DNA from: Helianthus annuus
Lineage: Eukaryota; Streptophyta; Magnoliopsida; Asterales; Asteraceae
Assembly (NCBI RefSeq): GCF_002127325.2
Contig: NC_035443.2
Location: 149,434,415-149,498,414, forward strand
DNA length: 64,000 nt
Reading direction: 5' to 3'
Below are positions 21,862 to 34,486 of the stretch, piece after piece (within the stretch, counting starts at the first letter, position 1; each line of letters opens with the position of its first letter). The notes under the pieces are model-generated. The model was not told where the DNA came from. It worked only from the letters and a program-made list of their open reading frames with translations, and ran no database searches. The translations under genes and the position numbers were made by a program.

Positions 21862-24316
21862 TTTAATCAAACATTGTGTCCACCCAAGCCTCATCAGCCT
21901 TGGGTGTAACTTTGACTCTAGCAACCTGAATCTTAAAGTTTTTAGCTTTGAGTGGTGGAAAATTTGCATCATAATCAATCAAAATTGAATCCGCAGCTTT
22001 CTACACCTTAGAAAATGAACTATCTATTTCTGTTTTCGATTTCCAGATTTGTTTTTGTTTCTCATTTTTAACCAAATCAACATGTTTCTTAACACTCCAT
22101 GCTTGACCTTTTGGTGTTCCACGTTTGTAAAAATGTGAATCTTTTTGAACACTTTGGTTTTGAACAACAAATTTTGGTTTCCAAACTTCTTGGGGTTTTG
22201 TCATATCAACTGATGTTTTCCAACTTTGTGTTGTTCTGAACCTGGGTGTGTGAGAATTCCAGGTCTGTCTTGAATCAAACCTGTTCAGATTTGATTTCCA
22301 ATTTTGATTCGAAACAAACTTGTTTGTGTTGTACCTCCAAATTTGTTTTGAATCAAATCTGGTTGACCTTTGTCTCACATTCTCAGATTTTTGTTTCTCA
22401 GCATCAATCTTCTTTTGATCAACATCCACAGGTTTTAGATTTGGACACTTGCGTGCAAGATGTCCTTTTTGATCACATTTGAAACATGTTCTCATGGACA
22501 CATCTTTGACCTGTGGTTGTTGCTTTTTCTTTTGTGCCTCAAACTCAACATTAGACTGCCTCATTCTGAGTTCTTTTTCTTCAGCTAAACTGTTTCCTTG
22601 AACAAAACTCATTTTTTCTTGATGATTTGGCGTCACATTTTTCTTCCAATTTTGTTTCCTTTTATAACCCAACCCAGCCTTCATGTTCTTCTTTTTGACA
22701 CCCGGTTTGTTATAAAAAGTTTTGTGACCTTTACCAGCAAACTTCGATATTTCAGATTTCTCAATTTCAACCATCTTGAAAACTTTGTCAACTTTATCTG
22801 AAATCACATTCTGAATCGGGATTACAACATCTAAGAATAATTTGTCTGATCCAATCATGGTATAAACCAATCCCTTTGAATCATCATTCAATTTTTTCTT
22901 GGATTTTGTGTTTTTTAGATATCCATCATGAAAATTTCCTTCATTTTCATCTTGTGATTCAGTTTTACCTGTATCAACCGACTCTTCTTTGAAAACACTT
23001 TCAACAACCTTACCTACCACCTCTGAATCACTGATATCATCAGATTTGGTGTAAGTCACATTGATGTTATCGGGTAACTGGTCAACCATGTTGATTACTT
23101 TTTCCACTTTTTCGCCATCATAGAATGTATAATTATTCTCCAACGGTGGTGGAACTTGATGGTATTCAGACCCTATTCCCTTTTTGTTCTTTTCAGACGC
23201 TTTCTCATCGGGTGTGATGTTGAAAATACGTTCCAGAATATATGAAGATGAATGATAGCTTTGCAATTTATTGACCAACTTTTCTTTGTCTGCCAATTCT
23301 TGTTTAAGCTTAGCAACATCATCAATATATTGGTTTAACACTCTTTGTTTATCTTCAAACCTAGCTTCAAGAAATTTAGTGTTTCTTTGACAAGCACACA
23401 ATCTATCATCTAGACTTTTGACTTTACTTTTCAAAGTTTCATATGCTTCTTTTACAGTTTCATATGACAATTTCATTACATCATATTCTGTTTGCAACTC
23501 TTGAATTTTGATGTCTTTTGGAACACATTCGTTGCAAACAACTGAACACTTTTCTTTTAAAACCTTGTTTTCTGTTTCAAGATCATCACATTTTTCTTTC
23601 AATTTTTCATTTTCTTGTTTCAAAAACTTCTCATTTTCAATCATCTCATGACATTTTTCTTTGAAAAATTTTTCTATTTTAGCGAATTCAATGTCTCTGT
23701 TGTTGAGTTTTTCATCTTTTTCAATACAAGAACTGCACGTTTCCATGCATTTCTTGCATTGTTGTTCAGCTTCATTATCAATTTTATCAGAAGTATCAGT
23801 TTGCATAATCACCTCAATGACTGGCACTTTGGTTTCCTCTGCTTTCTGAATCTGATCTTTTTCAGTCACTTGCGTTTTCTCTTCAACAACTTCCTCAACT
23901 TTCTCTTCAACCTTCTTCACTTCATTTACCATCTTCTCACTCTCAGTCACAATTTCTTCAACTGTTTTCTTCTTCTTCCTCTCCAGACTAGCAAATATCA
24001 CCTTCCGAATACCTTCTTCAACCTGCTCTTTGTACCTCGGAATCTCCCTAAGGCCTTTGCACCAAACACTCACAGTAGGTATAGCCGCAACTAATGCATC
24101 AAGATCAACCGTCTTCGGATCAACCGTCGGGTTTCCTTGAGGATCAACATAGCATTCTTTTTCTTTGCTCCACCTGCCTGCTCGTGTAGCTTCTTTGTAA
24201 GCATCATAAACATCATCCAATCTTAGACGTGCATGTCTTTCTTCACGAGTGAGTGTTATTTCAGCAGTCATTGCTTTAGTCTTCAAACCTTGAATATCTC
24301 GAATTACAAGAATCAA
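21862..24316 (-). CDS. Element F gag-like protein with coiled coil and zinc knuckle (771 codons to a stop at 22001)
   Basis: Minus-strand frame from 24316. In order it has a basic start, a short globular part (residues about 20-100), a Glu/Lys-rich stretch, and a long predicted coiled coil (about 190-380) with scattered Cys pairs. A hydrophilic linker follows, then one CX2CX4HX4C zinc knuckle (CFKCDQKGHLARKC, near residue 610). The Trp-rich C-terminus has about six loose repeats of an aromatic-Gln-x-Trp pattern. The zinc knuckle and the position after the leader make it a gag. The stop TAG at 22001 looks premature: the same frame continues 45 codons, ending ...AWVDTMFD and a TAA at about 21862. 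ATG codons at 24316 and 24271 are both possible starts. The lineage is not certain. The short LTR and single knuckle suggest Ty1/copia more than Ty3. Confidence 0.82.
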
Positions 24317-25867
24317 ACAAATAACAAGATTAGTTCAAATACTAACAATCAACTAAATCGGATAGGTATCCGATCAAGTGAGTCAACAAAAATCAACAGA
24401 ATGAATATGTGACAATGGATCGGGTGGGGATCCGCTTGGGCGAGTATCCGATGCTTTGACCTCTTGTGAGTTAGAATAGAATTTAAACCGTGTGACACAG
24501 AATTCGCTTTCAAACTAGCTTGACCCTTTCAAATGGCTTCGTAATCTGAAACTAATGAACTAAATCACATGGGCCTTAACTTCAATATCGCGTCAACACT
24601 TTGGGCCTCAAACAAAATGAAATAACATGAGCTGTGACTTGGGCCGCCAATTTCCACTAACCAACCCGATGACTTTGAACAACAATTATAATTTTGGGCC
24701 AATCCTTCCAATTTCAGTATACCCGATGACTAGCCGACAACAATTTTGATCAAAATCTTTGTATCTTGGGCCGTTCAATCTGTCTTGTGATTGATTTTTT
24801 TTTACTCAATTCACATGCATTGAGCCGCAAAAAAAATTACCCAAAATGATTTAATGTAAACAAACAACAACTCCACCAACTACACTTCTATTGGACCGAT
24901 TTTAAGCCCACCACTTTATTCCTATTGGGCCAATTTCTTTTAGTGGACTGTTACCACTTTTAAATGTGAGCTAATGATGACTAACAATCAATTCTAGATG
25001 CGGTGCTATTGGACCAATATGTAAACCAATTGTCTACCTTATTTTTTTATACTATCACATGAAGATTGGCAGCTAACAATTATCACTTGACCTCAAAATA
25101 CTATATGGCAGCTAACAAACAACTTTAATAGGACCGTTCCTTTTGTTAAATGGGCGGCAACTTGTGGTTGGACCTTTAAACTAACAATCACCTGCACACT
25201 TTTGTAAAAAGAACCCACTAAAACTGACCGACTTATCCTATAGGACCAACAACTATTAAGCAGATGCTGATTGGACCGACTGTTTCAACAATTCAAAACA
25301 ACACTTTTCAAACGGAATATATTCTCAAACGGTCACACCCTTAAACTGTCATGCAATTTTTCAAACGATCAGTAAGAAATTTCAAACGGCTATCATAGTT
25401 TCAAACGATAGTTTATACTTTTCAAACGGAATGATACTTACAAACGACAGTTTCAAACGATAGCCTTGTTTCAAACGATAATTCAAACGGAACCTGTCAT
25501 TTCAAACGATAGAACTTGATTTCAAACGGAACGTGTCATTTTCAAACGGTATGGTGTTAGTTTCAAACGATATGTTACAATTTCAAACGGTCACGCGCTG
25601 TTCAAACGGAATCGGATCAAAAAATTCGAATATCTCCTAAACGACTTGGAGTTTCGATCTGAAACTTGGTAGGGTTGTAGATCAGGTCTATACGCACAAC
25701 ATATCCAAAAATCAGCTGAAACGGACCGTGGAAACCTGTTCAATTTGACGATTTTCAGTAGAAAACGTGAAAAATATGAAATAGATGAAGAAATCTATGA
25801 AATTCAGATCTGAATCTGATAATCTTCTGCTCGGAAATGTGTGATAGATCTGTGCAATCGAGCTCCT
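24317..25867 (-). other. 5' leader of element F with CAAACG motif array
   Basis: A 1.5-kb non-coding leader lies between the primer-binding site and gag. Between 25303 and 25615 there are about 16 copies of TTCAAACGG or TTCAAACGA at irregular 15-30 bp spacing. Between 24570 and 25270, TTGGGCC and TTGGACC motifs recur about a dozen times. In retroelements this interval normally holds dimerisation and packaging signals. The function here is inferred only from position. Confidence 0.7.
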
Positions 25868-25879
25868 GCTCTGATACCA
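25868..25879 (-). other. Primer-binding site of element F
   Basis: The minus strand reads TGGTATCAGAGC immediately after the 5' LTR end ...GGTCCAACA, the initiator methionine tRNA complement. It fixes the orientation of the element. Confidence 0.88.
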
Positions 25880-25881
25880 CT

Positions 25882-26282
25882 TGTTGGACCGGTTTTGAAT
25901 CCGAAACGATTACGAAACGTACGTATAACGTGCGGAATCCGTACACGAACGCGACCTAACACACGTGACGTAATATAAACGTGATTCTATATCATATTTG
26001 ATAATGTCAAGTACCTTGAATCACAATGACAACACTTTCTCTCTCTAGATTCTCTCTCTAGATCTAGAAAGCTCTCAATGACAAATGTAGCAAAAGTTGT
26101 AAACTAAACATAAAGCTCCCTATTTATAGTCAAAGGCATTTAATGAGATTTCTCATTAATTACAATTATGCCACCTTGCCTTTTGTCTAATTATCACTAA
26201 TTATAACAATATTAATATCGCTTTCTTCTGTTTCTCGCTACGGCTCGGATTGACGAAGGCTATAGACATGAATGTACTAACA
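25882..26282 (-). repeat. Element F 5' LTR (401 bp)
   Basis: Same borders as the 3' LTR. TATTTATA at 26121-26128 is the minus-strand TATA box that would drive F transcription. CCAGC at 26283-26287 completes the target duplication. Confidence 0.93.
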
Positions 26283-26287
26283 CCAGC

Positions 26288-27189
26288 ATACACAAACACC
26301 TCTTCACCAAACGGGGCGACAATCCAATCAAATGGTCATCCGATCGAATGACCATCCGAACGGATTGCCACCCGGACGACTGGCCATCCGATCGGATTGC
26401 CATCCGATTAGATTACCATCCGACACTTGGTTCGCCGCCACTATTTATCGCACTATTCAACGCTTACGCTATCAATCTGAAATCGGGCTAAACTCAGACG
26501 CGCTCCCTTCAATCCAACCAAGTTGTGGTTGCTGCTTGCTGAGCACCGACTGTGAGTATACTTGAACCCTTTTTGCTTTTGCACTTTTGGGTGTAACATA
26601 CGTTGCTATCAATCAAATCACATCAAATGCTTAAACTATTTATCACTTGCGAATGACCAATGTGCATAGTTATACGTGATGCTAGTTACATATATGCTAG
26701 GACTTATACTCGCGACGTCCCACCATGACTAGTATGGTACTATTGCGCCCGACGGGGTCTAGTTAGCAATCGCGATCGAAGCTCGAGGACGTAGCTGGTA
26801 GTATCAGTTTTGTGAGTATATATGTCGTGTATTACGTTTATGTATGTGGAAATTCGCAGCTTTTATCTATTACACTATTACATATCAAACCTGTATACTA
26901 GACAATACTTTTGTATTGACATTATTTTAACGTATGTTGCAGGGTTAGTTGCAGTCTACATCGAATCAAGCTAGGAGGTCTAGAAACTCACCTAAAATCT
27001 AGGTTGTCGGATTTGTATTGTTCGAGAGGACATGAAATCTGTGATAACTTATGTGATTGTACTGATTGTTAGTATGGGATAACAAATGTAATAAATATTG
27101 TCGCAATATAGTTGTTATGGATTCTCTTGAGCAATCTGATTCGCCTAGTGCCGCACCTCGATGATTCCGCCATCGGTTGGGGTGTGACA
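26288..27189 (+). repeat. Element C 5' LTR, part after the F insertion
   Basis: It continues the C LTR without loss and matches 44057-44941 (start ATACACAAACACCTCTTC). It carries GATCGG-type motifs at 26330-26430 and ends GGGGTGTGACA at 27189. Confidence 0.92.
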
Positions 27190-27192
27190 GAT

Positions 27193-27204
27193 TGGTATCA
27201 GAGC
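27193..27204 (+). other. Primer-binding site of element C
   Basis: TGGTATCAGAGC, three bases after the LTR end, as in E. Confidence 0.9.
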
Positions 27205-28190
27205 CATAACTATAGGGAATTAGGTAAAATTTTGTGACTCGACCTAGTTTGGGTCGACGTCTTAGAAATTGACCTAGTCTATAGTCTAAGTACCAACAGG
27301 CCGACTCGTGTGAAAGTAGGAATTGCACGGGCCTACTCGATACTCTCGTTACTACAATTTCACGCGAAGAGCCTTTCCTAAGGCTGGAATATTACTTAGC
27401 CTTTCCTAAGGCCAACACAATACACACGTTTTCGAAGATACTCGCATAACACAACCGAGTGATTCAGTCGAGATCAGGCGTGAAAACCAACATCTCTCGA
27501 TAAGATCGCTCACTTAGCGCATTTTTCTAGCATGAGAACCTTTCATCGAGCTAGGAGTGACATCCACATCTCGACGAAAGTCCCCATTTCGAAATCTAGT
27601 GGGACTCACGAATTTATTCGTAGAACATAACCACAATTAGGAACGAAGTCGTTAAGTCAGGGGTGAAACCCGTATCTTAATAAACCGTTCCACTCTCTAT
27701 GAAATGGTTTTCAAAAGCTCTCGCCAAGGTCTCGGCTATACGACTCGCTGATTTTACGCTTTATGGAACCTATTTACGATTATGTGTTTACAATTTAAAA
27801 CCTTACGCTTTATCGATTTCTCGATCTATAAATTTTCGCCCCTTGTTTTACAAAACGCACAACTCGCACAGCCATCACAATCTAAAACAAAAACCGAATG
27901 TTCGCAATAAAACTAATGTCTAATTACTCGCTTACGCTCTCGCTCTCTCCCTCTTCATCGCGTCCTCGCGCAATCTACACTGATATGTATGTGTATAAGT
28001 GTAAACTACAACTAATTATATATATACAAGCAAATCAATTGTGTGAGAAATTAGGAATCTCGTGTCTCCTATGTGGCTCCTAGGTGAAGTCTATTATATT
28101 ACTCGCTACAAGTATTGATCGCGTTCAATCGTATCGCAAAAACTCAAAATCATTATGATCGAATCTCACTCCAAATCTCTCTCTGTCTAG
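27205..28190 (+). other. Element C leader; no gene seen
   Basis: About 1 kb between the primer-binding site and gag. GCCTTTCCTAAGGC-like inverted repeats lie near 27370-27412 and TCTCGA-type repeats near 27490-27570. No coding signal. Confidence 0.6.
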
Positions 28191-29312
28191 ATGTCTCCCA
28201 ACGACTCTACTTCGAGACAAACAGCTAGGAGAAGAGCCAAACGAAGCACCGAGAAGAGGATTGCCTCGCTTGTGGTCAGGGAAGTGGCCAAGGTCTTTCC
28301 TCAAATTGTCACTCAAGTGCACTCTCTCAGCAACTCTCGAACCCCGGAAGACTCTAAGACGGAAGCCCCGCAATCTTCTTTCCTCTACAAACACTTCAAA
28401 GCCTGTGACCCGATGGAGTTCACGGGTGAAGGAGGTGTGTCCCAACTACTCCAGTGGTTCGATTCTATCGAAGTTACCCTTCGTCAGAGTGGGTGTCCCG
28501 ATGGTTTTCGTACTACCTGTGCTAACGGAGTATTTCAATCGCGAGCACTCGACTGGTGGACCGCCGAACGTAACAAATGTGGGATCTCCGCAGCTTACGC
28601 TCTCTCTTGGGACGAGCTGAAAGAGCTCATAAAGAAAGAGTACTGCCCTCCCCACGAAGTCCAGAAACTAGAAGACGAATTTTGGAAAATCAAACAAATC
28701 AAAGGTGACAATGCTGGCTACTCTGCAAGGTTTAAACAGCTTAGCATAATCTGCCCAAGTCAAGTCAACACTTCAGGAAAAGCTATCACGAAGTACATTC
28801 ACGGCTTGCCTGAATGTGTGGGCGATTTTGTCGAACCTGCTAGACCTGCTACCATCGAAGAAACCTACCGCTTAGCCGCCGAAATCAACAGCAAACGAGT
28901 CTTAGACGGATTTTTCTCCAAGAATCCTGTCAAGCAAGCTCATTAAGCAATCGTCATCAATTCTTCTGACGATTCTTCCAACGAATCTACCAATGATTCT
29001 TCTGAAGATTCCTTCGATGATGTCTCCAGCGAATCATCAGACGGATCCGCCAACGACACCGCATCATCTTAGGAAGCTCAGCCCAGCCGTAAACGAAAGA
29101 CTATGAGCCCAGATTCTTCCACAACTATACTGTCGCAACCAGAACCCCTCCAAGCAGCTCCAGTTCACTTGAAACGCGCCTACAACGGAGCTCATCCCCT
29201 GTGTTTCACGTGCACGTATCATCACCCACCAGAAGCTGACTGTTTCTATTGCGCAAATTGCAACTGGTATGGTCATCTTACGCAGCACTGTCGCACGGGA
29301 CCGCAACCTTGA
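28191..29312 (+). pseudogene. Element C gag (two premature stops), no pol follows
   Basis: From the ATG at 28191 the frame gives a basic N-terminus (TARRRAKRSTEKR) and then a typical Ty3 gag domain (LLQWFDSIEVTL, ALDWWTAERN, SWDELKELIKKEYCP, KLEDEFWKIKQ). It stops at TAA 28944-28946. The same frame continues through an Asp/Ser/Glu-rich stretch, a second stop TAG at 29070-29072, and a Cys/His region ending in a CX2CX4HX4C knuckle (CANCNWYGHLTQHC near 29258). A TGA at 29310-29312 ends it. Unlike other Ty3 gags here, the frame ends for good after the knuckle and no protease motif appears in any frame. Confidence 0.85.
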
Positions 29313-30187
29313 GGAATTTCGGCAACAACCACAGTCTCCACAGAAGTACTCCACAACAACATTATTTTGCTTTTAATGTTGTTGTAATAATATGACTCAT
29401 CGCCGTCAATTTCTTGTATGTGTGGAAACTTATTCAATCTCTTGACGCATGTGGTTTTATTTCTCTCTTATACTCGCGCACAATCTATATGCCAGCACTA
29501 TGTATTGTATAATGTATTTTACCCCCGCTATGCGTTCTTGAGATAAGGTACAATAAACGTGCAAGAATCAAATTAATCACGGATGCACACGGGATTACTT
29601 TGGTTAGTGCACAGAGATCGTAGTGAGTTTCAATGATGCCATTACGTTCAGGGCATGGTTAAGCGTGGTGGATACGCCGCTGGTACTTCCTATATATAAG
29701 CGTCTTGACCATGTCTGACTAAGTGTGACACCTAGTCACGGAACAGAGGCGTATGGTTGAAACATGACGGTGTTTCGCCATGCTAACCGAAGTTTTGTGA
29801 AGAAAGTGCCACGTGGAGTTGGAACGTAGACCTATTCTACTATTGTGGTTATTTTCGACACACTATACTACATCGCAAGGCGTAACAATCTCAATCGTAA
29901 CTCAAGCGTGTGATCGCAAGACTTTTCGTAAGTCAACACGCTCGCAATCGCATTATCGCTAGAATCTACCTCGCATTCGCTATCGCTTATTATGGGTATT
30001 TCACAATCTCAATCGCTTATTATATGGATCGCTATCGCTTATAATGTGACTTCGCTTAAATCGCTTATTATGTGTATCGCGCTATCGCTTATTATGTTTA
30101 TCGCGCTATCGCTTATTGTGTGTATCGCTCTATCTCTTTGTGTATTGCTCTGTCGCTGATCGCGTATCGCTTAAAGTTTATCGCATA
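29313..30187 (+). other. Element C non-coding interior, left of D, with TATA-containing block and TATCGCTTAT repeats
   Basis: A block at 29657-29700 (GGTGGATACGCCGCTGGTAC followed by TTCCTATATATAAG) is repeated almost exactly at 41696-41740 on the other side of D. From about 29985 to 30180 a loose tandem repeat of TATCGCTTATTATGTG and TATCGCGC units runs up to the D junction. No gene seen. Confidence 0.65.
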
Positions 30188-32997
30188 AGCTCCATAACTC
30201 ACGGCCACCACTACCCACACATATACATCCATTGCTAGCCCATTTCCAAGTAATCTAAGCATCCTACAAGGTGATTTAAGCATAGTTAGGAAGGGTGGAA
30301 GCAAGGAGATTGAAAGGACCTTCTTGGAGAACTATTAACCACCATATTTCTTCATCATCTTCCACCTTGTTCTTCCCTAGCCATAGTGCTAGTAGTAAGT
30401 TCCATTGATCTTGTTTATACTCACAATTTTAGTGGTTAAAGTATGAAGTAACTTGGTAAACTAAAGATCATAAAGAAACATAAGCATGAACATTAACATA
30501 AAGATCTAAAACATGAAGATCAAGTGGTTCTAGTGTATGTATTGAACTTGTTTGTTGATTTCTTATGTTCATGGTGTAGATCACCATATCAAGCTTGCTA
30601 AGTGATGATTAAACACATGATCTAGCAAGTGTAAGGATAGATCTTGAGAAGTTTATAATGATCATCCTTTATGTAAATCATGAACTTGAAAAATAAACTT
30701 GCTTTAGTGCATAATGATTATTACTACAAGTAATAAGTCTTGAAATAAAAGATTTCAAGAATAATATTTTCAAGAAGCTAAAGTTTATTGTAAGATCTAA
30801 CATGATCATGGTGTTTAAAGGACGTAAATACGTTTTTAAGTGTTAAATAAATTCTAGAAACATATTGTTAATAAGAAAAATACAAGAAGAAATATTTTTA
30901 GAAAATCTTCATATAAGTTGTGAAGATCTAAATTCTTCAAGAATGACATTTTTAAACAAATAACCACACTTTAAAGGGTAACTAAACTTACTAAGTACAC
31001 TAGTAAGTTACTACAAATTTTTACAAAGTTTCAAGTTCATGACATAGTATAAATTTCATATTTTTGACATATGGTAAGTGTTGAATGATTTGTTGATGAT
31101 TGGTGATGATTTTACAAAAGAAAATGATATGCTAAATAGCATGGACACCTCCATTTACAAAGGAAACTATGGCAAAATTTTCTAAAAAATACCAACACTT
31201 GGAAAACATTTTCTAAACAAGTGATTACAAGTGTATTTTTAACTATGATTTTCCATATAAACCTTGCCATAGATTTTTGTAACAAAAATACAAATATTGG
31301 AGGTTGGTTTTACAAATAAAAAAGGGTAAATATGTATTTAGAATATATATTTACATTAAAGACATTGTGTGCGACTATGTGAAGTAGTTATATTATTTTA
31401 GGGAAAATAATATAACTCACAAATACCAAGAATTTACAACACCAAAATAATACCAAAATTACATGGAATGAAATGTATAAGTTACACCCTTGATATTGTG
31501 AAACCGAATGCAATAACGTAACTTACGTAATATTCCGAGAAGTACCGTTACAATATACATTGGTAAATATTATTTTGGAAACGAAAGAAGTGAAAATGTG
31601 ATTTTCGTTATTATTACAAAGTATATCATATTTTCGACAAAGAGGAAATATATTACTTTTGGAAGTAAAAATATATTTTCTTAGAATATTTTAGAAGATA
31701 TATGATTTTTTTTAAGAAAAAATATATATTTTCTTGACAATACATTATTTTTGGACAAAACAAGTCTACGTATATTTTCTAAGTGAAAATGTATTATTTT
31801 GGAAACTACAAATACAGGAATACAAGAATACATGTATGAAATACTCCCATCCTTGGGAAAGAAAAGCGAAAACAAATACTTGAAAAGTATTATAACTCTG
31901 GATGACGTGAAGACGTAAAGAAAACGTAACTCAAAACATGAATACTAAGACAAGGCACGACCCGCTCGTCTAATAGACCCTAGCATATTGTAGGTAGTCG
32001 TATTTGCTGACGAGATTTGAGTTACGAGTACTGAAGACGCAAAACGGTGAGTTCATGCTCCCCCTTTTCTTTAACTGTTTTTGGTTTTATAACTCTCGGG
32101 GGTGAAATACATGTTACAAATGCTTAAACGGTATGAAATGCCTATGAAATACTAGATCATGTGAGCATAGACTTAATACTAAAAATGCCATAAACTCTTG
32201 GTGAAGACTAGTACCAATCAGTGTTAAAGATGCCATAATTTCTTGGTGAAAACTAGTACCAAGAAATGCTAAAAATGCCATAAAGTCTTGGTGAAAACTA
32301 GTACCAAGCCACTAAAAACATTCATTAATTAGGGACGAGGGTTAGATCTAACGGGTACGGCCGAACCCCACTCATGGTCACAATTAGTACCTAGTAGTGC
32401 TTCGGAGTCCCAGTCGAGGTTAATCGACACAGTCGAGGCTAATCGACACAGTCGAGGCTAATCGACACAGTCGAGGCTAATCGACACAGTCGAGGGAAAT
32501 CGACACAGTCGAGGGTAATCGACACAGTCAAGGAGTCATAACAAGTACTCCCTATGTCCTCACATGCCTTAAAGGAGCCATTATGAGTGCTCCCTGTGCC
32601 TTAAAATCCTTGTAAAACATTCATGTTCATACACGCTTTTCATACCTGTTTACAAAGGAGTCTCTCAAAGATTTACAAGAATTACATTACAAAAACAAGA
32701 CACATGAACTCGCTCAACTTTTTGTTGATGTTTTCCAAAATTACATGTATTTCAGGTAACAGGATGGATCTTGGACGCAGGTGTCGTAACTAGAAGTTTA
32801 GATGTCATCCACTTTTGATTGGTTTGTAACCTAGTCGAAGGTTGTGTTTTAAAAACTTGAATAAACAATGTTTGTAATACATAAATTTTATGAATGGATG
32901 AACATCGTTTTGATCATGTAGTTGTTTATTACGATTGAATGCAATGATATTAAACCAGTCACACATCATACGCTTCCACAAAAGACAGGGTGTGACA
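30188..32997 (+). repeat. Element D 5' LTR, first 942 bp missing
   Basis: It matches 38674-41472. The break lies at the trinucleotide CAT and AGCTCC shared with the neighbouring C sequence, which suggests a deletion rather than an insertion boundary. It contains three tandem copies of a unit of about 46 bp with CTTGGTGAAAACTAGTACCA (about 32186-32310) and six 19-bp minisatellite units. Confidence 0.88.
32411..32524 (+). repeat. 19-bp minisatellite in the D 5' LTR, six units
   Basis: Unit CAGTCGAGGCTAATCGACA with one or two variants, exactly 6 x 19 bp. The 3' LTR has four units at 40892-40967. Confidence 0.9.
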
Positions 32998-33000
32998 GTT

Positions 33001-33012
33001 TGGTATCAGAGC
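33001..33012 (+). other. Primer-binding site of element D
   Basis: TGGTATCAGAGC, three bases after the D 5' LTR end (TGTGACA at 32997). Confidence 0.9.
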
Positions 33013-34486
33013 TTCGATTGTAGTGAACTAGGATTTCTTCTCGAGTCTAGACTACAATCACTAGAGTTCTCTCACGAAAACGTTTTACAAAAAGGTTTTC
33101 ATTGCATTCACGTAAGCGTCAAGATCCATGAGTCAAACAATTTTCAAAGAAGAGACAAGGCAAGGACATTAGTAGGGAATACCCTCAAGATAAGGTGCCA
33201 ACTAAGGCATAGTCTACACGAGTTAGACTTGCCAAAATTAAAATACACTCTTGGTGAGAACGAGTACCAAGTAGTGTTTTTGTCGCAAATCGACAACTAG
33301 AAAAATGACCCCCCCCCCAAAAAAAAAACGAGAGTTATACGTGACATGATGCATCGAAATGCCTGTTTATGCTAAGTAACATATTTGTTTATCAATACAT
33401 ACGTACGAATAAGTGTACGGAATAAATATTGACGTGAATACATACAAATAAGTGTACGGAATAATTATTGATGTGAATAAGATACTTTCGACTCCGACTC
33501 CTATTACTGTACGTAACTCGCACGATGAAGCTACCAACCTCGCGTAATTGCAAAGCTCATGGCAAGAGTGATTACCAAACAAGATTCTGAGCTTGCTTTC
33601 GTAGGAAATGGCTGCTCTTCTCTCTCGGTCGCGAAGGTGCCTGACTACGATAGTGACGGTGAGGCAGAGGCGGCAACCTTGAACGAATTCTTAATCAACG
33701 GGATGAGATCCCTGCAGCTTATGTGAAGCAAGATTGACGACATACATGACCAGAAAAAGAAGATGAAGTATTCATCTCAAAGGTGCCCCTCCAACTACTA
33801 GGAAATTCTCTTTATTCCTATCATCATGCCTATACACGCATAACGATAACGAGTGTTAGCGCGTGGACCATCGCAAAGGTCCTTTCCATGACAGAGGTCT
33901 AAGGGCAGTAGAGTCCCCTCCTTGATTGATCGTCTGCTTGGATGAGAGGAAATTGGGGTAACTGTGCAAGACAATTTATTATTACGGGGGCCCACGTAAT
34001 AACACCTTGTAGTGCATGGAAATCCTGGTGGAGTCTGTGGGCCAAGCTAACGATTACTACACAAAAATAAACTCTAGGTTTTCACACCTTCATATGTTAG
34101 AACAATACATATATCAGTGCCTTAGCACTTTATAAAGTAGGAAACCTGTCTTTGCCTACTTCGCGTCTGACACTTCTACCCGTGCACGAGACGATTGAGA
34201 AACGAAATTTAAGCAAGAGAAGATGGATAACAGTGACGTTACACCCTACCACTTCATGAAACTTGTATGACCAAGGCGATGTAGCCTCGAATACATTATT
34301 GCAAACAATAATAAGCCAAGTTGCCCAGCCTATGTGAAGGCTCAGTAATTGTGTCCTCGCTCGTACAATAATGATTATATATATACATGTGAAATTGGGT
34401 GATTACATGATGCTTGGGGTAATATGTACCCCGTAGACAATTATGGAATATTGTCTAACCTACCGCATATCTTTTGACAGAAAAGA
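33013..34486 (+). other. Element D leader; no gene seen
   Basis: It contains a run of ten C followed by ten A at 33309-33328, and an imperfect duplication of about 40 bp (AAGTGTACGGAATAA...) at 33409-33475. No coding signal. Confidence 0.6.

Larger units (their letters stand above)
19426..26282 (-). mobile_element. Element F: gag-only LTR retrotransposon nested in the C 5' LTR
   Basis: Two 401-bp LTRs (19426-19826 and 25882-26282) differ by about four bases and are flanked by a perfect CCAGC duplication (19421-19425, 26283-26287). The element reads on the minus strand: 5' LTR on the right, primer-binding site next to it, a 1.5-kb leader, one long gag-like gene, about 2 kb without coding capacity, a polypurine tract, and the 3' LTR on the left. 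No protease, integrase, reverse transcriptase or RNase H motif is visible in the 6-kb interior, so it must depend on another element. A diverged relative LTR lies at 1-236. Confidence 0.93.

Noticed and set aside
23615..24094. Plus-strand open frame opposite the F gag
   Set aside because: It is the antisense of a Lys/Glu-rich coiled-coil coding sequence, giving a Phe/Leu-rich shadow with no motif.
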